From Sacculina carcini (Eukaryota; Arthropoda; Thecostraca; Sacculinidae): DNA of 64,000 nucleotides. Where the stretch lies: contig OU696572.1 in the NCBI GenBank assembly GCA_916048095.2, positions 6,467,362 to 6,531,361 of the forward strand, written 5' to 3'. The notes under the pieces were generated by a model. It ran no database searches. It was not told the DNA's origin and worked only from the letters and a program-made list of their open reading frames with translations. The translations under genes were made by a program, and so were the position numbers. This document shows, in pieces, positions 56,116-64,000 of the stretch; position 1 is the first letter of the stretch, and the number at the start of each line of letters is the position of its first letter.

Positions 56116-57383
56116 GCATTAAAACCCGCCCGTTGTGCGGAGGAATTCATAAAATGGAATTAATATTCATAATAATTCATATTCATAAAAATATTCCAAA
56201 TTAAAAAAGAAAATGAAAACTCATCAGTGTCTTACTCAATAGAAAAGTGCAAGTGTGAATATTTTTATTTTTATTTTGACATAATATTTTCCCTCAACCC
56301 GCCTCATATATAAACCAACCCATTGTGCGGAATAATTCAGAACACAAACACGTAACAAACAATGAAAATCCTAGCATGTAAACCCGCCCGTCGTGCGAAA
56401 CAGTTCATACTATTAAATTTGTATTCAATTCATGAGAGAGAAGGAATATGAATTAAAAAAGAGTTGAGTAAACCCATACAAAAGTCTCAATTTCTATATT
56501 TTCATATTTATTTTCACAAAATAGTTTGCCTAAACCGCCTCATATTCATACATGCCCGTCGTGCTGAATAATTCAGAACTCAGACACGAAACAATGAAAA
56601 ATGACTACACTTTTTCATCATAATGTTTCCAAAATATTTTAATAACTTGATATCACCGTCTAGCATTGAAACCCGCCAGTTGTGCGGAGCAATTCATAAG
56701 ATGAAATTCATATTCAATTCATAAACATATTGCAAATTTAAAAAGAAAACAGATATACTCATTAAAATCTTACTCAATTGAAAAGTCTAAATTCAATTAT
56801 ATTTTTTGACAACATATTTTCCTTCAGCCCGTCTCATATTTAAACCCGCCCGTCGTGCTGAACAATTTATAAAATAAAATGCATATTCAATCCATAAAAA
56901 TAAAATGCATATTCAATCCATAAAATAAACTGAATACAAATTAAAAAGCAAAGCATTTAACATTTTCCCTCGAACAGCCTCATATTTAAACCCGCCCGTC
57001 GTGCGGAACAATTAAGCCCCAACACCAATGGTTCTTTATATATAAACCAACTAATGACAACTAACTAACTAATATTCAAATGGTTCTTTATTATATAATA
57101 TTGGTTTTTTATTTAATGGTTCTATATGGTACAATAATTCAGTAGTTTACTTTGTTCCCAGTAGCATTTTACCCGCCCGTCGTGCGGAACAATTAAGCCC
57201 CTGATCTATACCATTGAACCCGCGCAATTATGTCACCTCATTCAAGCATACACACACAGACAGACAGATAATTTCTTCTTTATGTATATATATATATACC
57301 ATTGAACCTGCGCAATTATGTCACCTCATATTCAAGCATACATACACAGACAGACAGATAATTTCTTCTTTATGTATATATAT
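56116..57383 (-). mobile_element. Mosaic of truncated Helitron-like repeats
   Basis: Several partial units follow one another, with termini at 56116, 56371 (CTAGCATGTAAACCC) and 56660 (CTAGCATTGAAACCC). Near 57215-57375 a ~90-bp block with GCGCAATTATGTCACCTC and the GACA run is duplicated in tandem. No gene is seen. Confidence 0.55.
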
Positions 57384-60300
57384 GGCATTAATACCCGCCC
57401 GTTGTGCGGAGCAATTCATACAATCAAGCAAATCATGAACCATTTGAAAAAATGAACTAAAAACACTTTTTTTTAAACCCACCCGTCGTGCGGAACAATT
57501 CATACAATAAAATTCATATCAAATCCATAAAATATAATGAATACAAATTGAAAAGCAAAAAATGTAAGCTATAAATATCTTGACCAATAGAAAAGTCTAA
57601 ATGCCCGCGGGACATTTTTATTTCATAAAAATGAGCCATTGCTTCGTTTGCGTTTGAAGCCCCTGGTCATTGAACCAGCGAACCATGAACCAGCGCAATT
57701 ATGTCACCTCATATTCAAGCATACATACACAGACAGACAGATAATTTCTTCTTTATGTATATATATATAGCATTAAAACCGCATTAAAACCCGCCCGTTG
57801 TGCGGAACAATTCATAAAAATATTGCAAACTGAAAATAAATAAGGCAAACTCATGAAGACCTTAATTAATTAAAAAGTCTAAATTTCATTATTTTTAATT
57901 TTATTTTGACAACATATTTTCACTCAGCCCGCCTCATATTTAAGCCCGCCCGACGTGAGGAATAATTCAGAACTCGAACACCATCCGTTCTGGTTCTTGA
58001 AGTCAAATCCATTAGTTTTGTATATGAATTCATTCTATACGGTGAAATTGAACGTTTTATTGCTACCCGCGGGACATTTTTATTTCATAAAAATGAGCCA
58101 TCGCTTCGTTTGCGTTTCAAGCCCCTGATCATTGAACCAGCGAACCATGAACCAGCGCAATTATGTCACCTCATATTCAAGCATACATACACAGACAGAC
58201 AGATAATTTCTTCTTTATGTATATATATAGCATTAAAACCCGCCCGTTGTGCGGAGCAATTCATACAATAAAATTCATATCAAATCCATAAAATATAATG
58301 AATACAAATTGAAAACCAAAAAATGTAACCTATAAATATCTTAACCAATAGAAAAGTCTAAATGTGAATATTTTTGTTCTTATTTTAACAAATATTATCC
58401 CTCAACCCGCCTGATATATAAATCTGCCCGTCGTGTGGTATAATTCAGAACACAAACACGAAACAAACAATGAAAGATGATGAAATCTTTTCATCAGAAT
58501 GTTTCCAAACTATATTTATTACTTAACATCATTCCCCAATATCATTTCCTTAAGTACTATTTCACTTTTACCGCTATAATGTTGATTGTTAAAATTTATA
58601 TATTTTCCGCTATCATTAAAACCCAATATAACCTGAGTCAAACCTACCCAACCCAACCCAACCATTCAATCTTGACCGCTCTCAGCCTAGTCTGAGGTGA
58701 TTTAACTTATTAGTTTGTGATCACAAAATATACTGATATATATATAGCATTAAAACCCGCCCGTTGTGCGGAGCAATTCATAACACTTCAGATACACTTT
58801 GGAAAATTCAGATACACTTTGGAAAATTAAGAATAATACCGTGTTGTAGAAAACAAAATTTCTAGCACGATGGTATAATTTATTTTTATGTGTAACAAAT
58901 AGTTCCTGAGAAATAGGTAGAAAAATGAATTAATTTTAGTCGCCCGGTGTTCAAGTGTAATTTTGGATGTATTTGAGAATTTTGCCAATTTTACACGTTT
59001 TTTGTATCATTTGTGGGTATAAATTATAGCTTATCTTGTAGAACACAAAATTCTCTACACAGTAGTATGTTCCTGAGTAATCGCAAGTGCGTCAATTGTG
59101 ATTAGACTTCAGTGAAATTAAATCAGTGTATATTCATGTGTAATCGCCAGTGCGCATAATAGCTGTCAAATTGGCAACATGACATTTTGACTTTACACCG
59201 CCGTAACTTCCTTCAGATACACTTTGGATATTTAAGAATTATACCATATTGTAGAAACCAAAATTTCTAGCACGATGGTATAATTCATTTTAATGTGTCA
59301 CAATTAGTTTTTGAGAAATAGGTAGAAAAATGAATAAATTTTAGTCACCCGGTGCTCAAGTGTAATTTTGGATGTATTTGAGAATTTTGCCAATTTTACA
59401 CGTTTTTTGTATCATTTGTGGGTATAAATTATACCTTTTCTTGTAGAACACAAAATTTTCTACACAGTAGTATATTCCGTTATTGAGGACAATAAAGCCT
59501 TTATATTCAGTATAGTGTAGCATTAATTAAACTGTACGCAATAAAACCACACCATCCATGCTTGGAGATAATATGATGAATTCTTAATTGTGATTGGGCT
59601 TCAGTGAAATTTAATCGGTGTATATTCCTGTGTAATCGCAAGTGCGCATAATAGCTGTCAAATTGGCAACATGATAATTTGACTTTACACCGCCGTAACT
59701 TCCTTCAGATACACTTTGTAAAATTACAAATTATACCGTATTGTAGAAAACAAGATTTCTAGCACGATGGTATAATTTATTTTTATGTTTAACAAATAGT
59801 TACTGAGAAATAGTAGAAAAATAAATTAATTTTATTCGGCCGGTGTTCAAGTGAAATTTTGGATGTATTTGGGAATTTTGCCAATTTTACACGTTTTTTG
59901 TATCATTTGTGGGTATAAATTATAGCTTATCTTGTAGAACACAAAATTATCTACACAGTAGTATATTCCTGTGTAATCGCAAGTGCGTAAATTATGATTG
60001 GACTTCAGTGAAATTAAATCAGTGTATATTCATGTGTAATCGCAAGTGCGCATAATAGCTGTCAAATTGGCAACATGACAATTTGACTTTACACCGCCGT
60101 AACTTCCTTCAGATACACTTTGGAAAATTAAAAATTATACCGTATTGTAGAAAACAAAATTTCTAGCACGATGGTATAATTAATTTTAATGTATGACAAA
60201 CAGTTCCTGAGAAATGGGTAGAAAAATGAATTAATTTTAGTCACCCGGTGTTCAAGTGTAATTTTGGATGTATTTGAGAATTTTGCCAATTTTACACGTT

Positions 60301-61409
60301 TTTTGTATCATTTGTGGGTATAAATTATACATTTTCTTGTAGAACACAAAATTCTCTACACAGTAGTATATTCCTGTGTAATAGCAAGTGCGCATAATAG
60401 CTGTCAAATTGGCAATATGTCCATTTGACTTTACACCGCCGTAACTTCCTTCAGATACACTTTGGAAAATTAAGAATTATACCGTATTGTAGAAAACAAA
60501 CTTTCCAGCACAATGGTATAATTTATTTTTATGTGTAACAAATAGTTCTTGAGAAATAGGTAGAAAAATGAATTAATTTTAGTCGCACGGTGTTCAAGTG
60601 TAATTTTGGATGTATTTGAGAATTTTTCCAATTTTACACGTTTTTTGTATCATTTGTGGGTATAAATTATAGCGTTTCTTGTAGAACACAAAATTTTCTA
60701 CACAATAGTATAATTTTTATAACTGTAACTCTGCTGGTTTAAGAGGAATAGATAGCGGAATATTGACCAAAATATTCGCGTTTTTCAGTGCCTTTTTGAC
60801 TTTGTCATTTTGACTTCACACCGCCGTAACTTTTTCTTAATACGCTCTGGAAAATTAAAATTTATACCGTGCTGTAGCAAACAAAATTCCCAGCATGATG
60901 GTATTATTTATTTAGTTGTGTGATAATTAGTTTTTGATACATAGAGAAAAAAGTATAGAAAATCGGACGCGTGGAGTATAAATATATTTTTGAATATAGA
61001 TTGAAATTTTGTCATGTTTACATCTTTTATGTTCTATTTTCGGATATGAATTATAACCTATCTTGTAGAACAGAAAATTCTCTACACAGTGGTGTAATCT
61101 GTTTGGCTGTACCATTTCTGGTTTATGAGGAGTAGATGGCAGAGCATTGACCACAATTTTCGCATTTTCAGGGTTCATTTTGTCTTTTCACCGCTATAAC
61201 TTTTTTTGATTTCATTTTTGAAATTTAAAATTTAATCTAAAGTGTAGACAAGAAAATTTCCAACGTGATGGTATAAATTGTTAGCGGGTAGGCTGAGTGG
61301 TGGCCGAATAATAGCTGATAGAAAATGGACCAAGGAGGGTCGAACACACACACAGACACACACACACACAGACAGACACACAGAGGATCTCTTTTATATA
61401 TATAGATAT
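57384..61409 (-). mobile_element. Compound Helitron-like unit, first copy of a 4,026-bp duplication
   Basis: It starts GGCATTAATACCCGCCCG and contains sub-units beginning at 57770, 58230 and 58747; the last carries the satellite 58787-61270. It ends with a CA/GACA run and AGAGGATCTCTTTTATATA. The recurrent AT-rich frame is at 58477-58695. Confidence 0.65.
58787..61270. repeat. Dimeric satellite, copy F
   Basis: It starts with a directly doubled TTCAGATACACTTTGGAAAA and contains a segment (about 59478-59600) otherwise found at the box-satellite boundary (GTTATTGAGGACAATAAAGC), evidence of an internal rearrangement. Confidence 0.85.
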
Positions 61410-64000
61410 GGCATTAATACCCGCCCGTTGTGCGGAGCAATTCATACAATCAAGCAAATCATGAACCATTTGAAAAAATGAACTAAAAACACTTTTTTTT
61501 AAACCCACCCGTCGTGCGGAACAATTCATACAATAAAATTCATATCAAATCCATAAAATATAATGAATACAAATTGAAAAGCAAAAAATGTAAGCTATAA
61601 ATATCTTGACCAATAGAAAAGTCTAAATGCCCGCGGGACATTTTTATTTCATAAAAATGAGCCATTGCTTCGTTTGCGTTTGAAGCCCCTGGTCATTGAA
61701 CCAGCGAACCATGAACCAGCGCAATTATGTCACCTCATATTCAAGCATACATACACAGACAGACAGATAATTTCTTCTTTATGTATATATATATAGCATT
61801 AAAACCGCATTAAAACCCGCCCGTTGTGCGGAACAATTCATAAAAATATTGCAAACTGAAAATAAATAAGGCAAACTCATGAAGACTTTAATTAATTAAA
61901 AAGTCTAAATTTCATTATTTTTAATTTTATTTTGACAACATATTTTCACTCAGCCCGCCTCATATTTAAGCCCGCCCGACGTGAGGAATAATTCAGAACT
62001 CGAACACCATCCGTTCTGGTTCTTGAAGTCAAATCCATTAGTTTTGTATATGAATTCATTCTATACGGTGAAATTGAACGTTTTATTGCTACCCGCGGGA
62101 CATTTTTATTTCATAAAAATGAGCCATCGCTTCGTTTGCGTTTCAAGCCCCTGATCATTGAACCAGCGAACCATGAACCAGCGCAATTATGTCACCTCAT
62201 ATTCAAGCATACATACACAGACAGACAGATAATTTCTTCTTTATGTATATATATAGCATTAAAACCCGCCCGTTGTGCGGAGCAATTCATACAATAAAAT
62301 TCATATCAAATCCATAAAATATAATGAATACAAATTGAAAACCAAAAAATGTAACCTATAAATATCTTAACCAATAGAAAAGTCTAAATGTGAATATTTT
62401 TGTTCTTATTTTAACAAATATTATCCCTCAACCCGCCTGATATATAAATCTGCCCGTCGTGTGGTATAATTCAGAACACAAACACGAAACAAACAATGAA
62501 AGATGATGAAATCTTTTCATCAGAATGTTTCCAAACTATATTTATTACTTAACATCATTCCCCAATATCATTTCCTTAAGTACTATTTCACTTTTACCGC
62601 TATAATGTTGATTGTTAAAATTTATATATTTTCCGCTATCATTAAAACCCAATATAACCTGAGTCAAACCTACCCAACCCAACCCAACCATTCAATCTTG
62701 ACCGCTCTCAGCCTAGTCTGAGGTGATTTAACTTATTAGTTTGTGATCACAAAATATACTGATATATATATAGCATTAAAACCCGCCCGTTGTGCGGAGC
62801 AATTCATAACACTTCAGATACACTTTGGAAAATTCAGATACACTTTGGAAAATTAAGAATAATACCGTGTTGTAGAAAACAAAATTTCTAGCACGATGGT
62901 ATAATTTATTTTTATGTGTAACAAATAGTTCCTGAGAAATAGGTAGAAAAATGAATTAATTTTAGTCGCCCGGTGTTCAAGTGTAATTTTGGATGTATTT
63001 GAGAATTTTGCCAATTTTACACGTTTTTTGTATCATTTGTGGGTATAAATTATAGCTTATCTTGTAGAACACAAAATTCTCTACACAGTAGTATGTTCCT
63101 GAGTAATCGCAAGTGCGTCAATTGTGATTAGACTTCAGTGAAATTAAATCAGTGTATATTCATGTGTAATCGCCAGTGCGCATAATAGCTGTCAAATTGG
63201 CAACATGACATTTTGACTTTACACCGCCGTAACTTCCTTCAGATACACTTTGGATATTTAAGAATTATACCATATTGTAGAAACCAAAATTTCTAGCACG
63301 ATGGTATAATTCATTTTAATGTGTCACAATTAGTTTTTGAGAAATAGGTAGAAAAATGAATAAATTTTAGTCACCCGGTGCTCAAGTGTAATTTTGGATG
63401 TATTTGAGAATTTTGCCAATTTTACACGTTTTTTGTATCATTTGTGGGTATAAATTATACCTTTTCTTGTAGAACACAAAATTTTCTACACAGTAGTATA
63501 TTCCGTTATTGAGGACAATAAAGCCTTTATATTCAGTATAGTGTAGCATTAATTAAACTGTACGCAATAAAACCACACCATCCATGCTTGGAGATAATAT
63601 GATGAATTCTTAATTGTGATTGGGCTTCAGTGAAATTTAATCGGTGTATATTCCTGTGTAATCGCAAGTGCGCATAATAGCTGTCAAATTGGCAACATGA
63701 TAATTTGACTTTACACCGCCGTAACTTCCTTCAGATACACTTTGTAAAATTACAAATTATACCGTATTGTAGAAAACAAGATTTCTAGCACGATGGTATA
63801 ATTTATTTTTATGTTTAACAAATAGTTACTGAGAAATAGTAGAAAAATTAATTAATTTTATTCGGCCGGTGTTCAAGTGAAATTTTGGATGTATTTGGGA
63901 ATTTTGCCAATTTTACACGTTTTTTGTATCATTTGTGGGTATAAATTATAGCTTATCTTGTAGAACACAAAATTATCTACACAGTAGTATATTCCTGTGT
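61410..64000 (-). mobile_element. Compound Helitron-like unit, second copy (cut by window end)
   Basis: It repeats 57384-59976 at a constant offset of 4,026 bp. The only indel found is an AC dinucleotide near the very end, plus a few substitutions (for example GAAGACC versus GAAGACT). The satellite begins at about 62813 and continues past the window. The recurrent AT-rich frame is at 62503-62721. Confidence 0.7.

Noticed and set aside
42741-64000. CRISPR-like array because of regularly spaced repeats
   Set aside because: Units are 190 bp to several kb, AT-rich, without short identical repeats and unique spacers, and the setting is a eukaryotic transposon region.

Overview
This is a repeat-saturated stretch of a eukaryotic, almost certainly invertebrate animal, genome. 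The evidence is dense nested non-LTR retrotransposons (CR1/Jockey-like), Ty3/Gypsy-type pol fragments, DNA-transposon ends, long TA microsatellites and AT-rich tandem repeats, with no dense operon-like coding. No bacterial or viral gene organisation, rRNA or convincing tRNA was seen. The species cannot be named from the sequence.

Layout. 1-2738: a decayed LINE reverse transcriptase (RT) tail followed by a GC-rich leader and a broken ORF1 of a second LINE. 2739-7357: one short (~0.45 kb) and one long (~4.2 kb) copy of a non-coding repeat, read here as a Helitron-like element; the long one carries a ~190-bp-periodic satellite and ends in (TA)n. 7483-15039: an unrecognised coding-like remnant, then on the minus strand a decayed Gypsy-type pol (integrase, RNase H, RT), fused at 11.7 kb to a Jockey-like LINE (RT, endonuclease), which itself interrupts a Helitron-type N-terminal protein fragment. 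15.2-16.3 kb: minisatellites, hairpins and AATAA-rich DNA. 16397-22149: nested DNA transposons, a PIF/Harbinger-like element (TAA duplication, MADF-like fragment) interrupted by a hAT-like element (8-bp near-perfect duplication), which contains two LINE fragments and an internally deleted Gypsy element. 22.2-24.2 kb: a possible host exon, a TA-flanked MITE and weak transposase-like traces. 24276-29019: an inverted copy of the long and short repeat.

29031-42663 is one CR1/Jockey-like LINE on the plus strand, split at ORF2 by a 9-kb minus-strand LINE (6-bp duplication TTAAAC), which is itself split by a 4.5-kb LTR element with no recognisable genes (5-bp duplication TCCGA). 42741-64000 is a head-to-tail series of the short and long Helitron-like repeats, ending in a nearly identical 4,026-bp tandem duplication that runs off the window.

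Working together: nothing here forms a cellular pathway. The nearest thing to a system is the Helitron-like repeat family. Copies share a terminus with a short hairpin followed by CTAG at TA-rich junctions, occur in short and long forms, and lie head-to-tail as expected from rolling-circle readthrough. The Helitron-type protein fragment at 14-15 kb could be a relic of an autonomous relative. That link is inference. Nearly all coding sequences are broken; the only clean long ORF is the minus-strand LINE ORF1 at 39610-40665.
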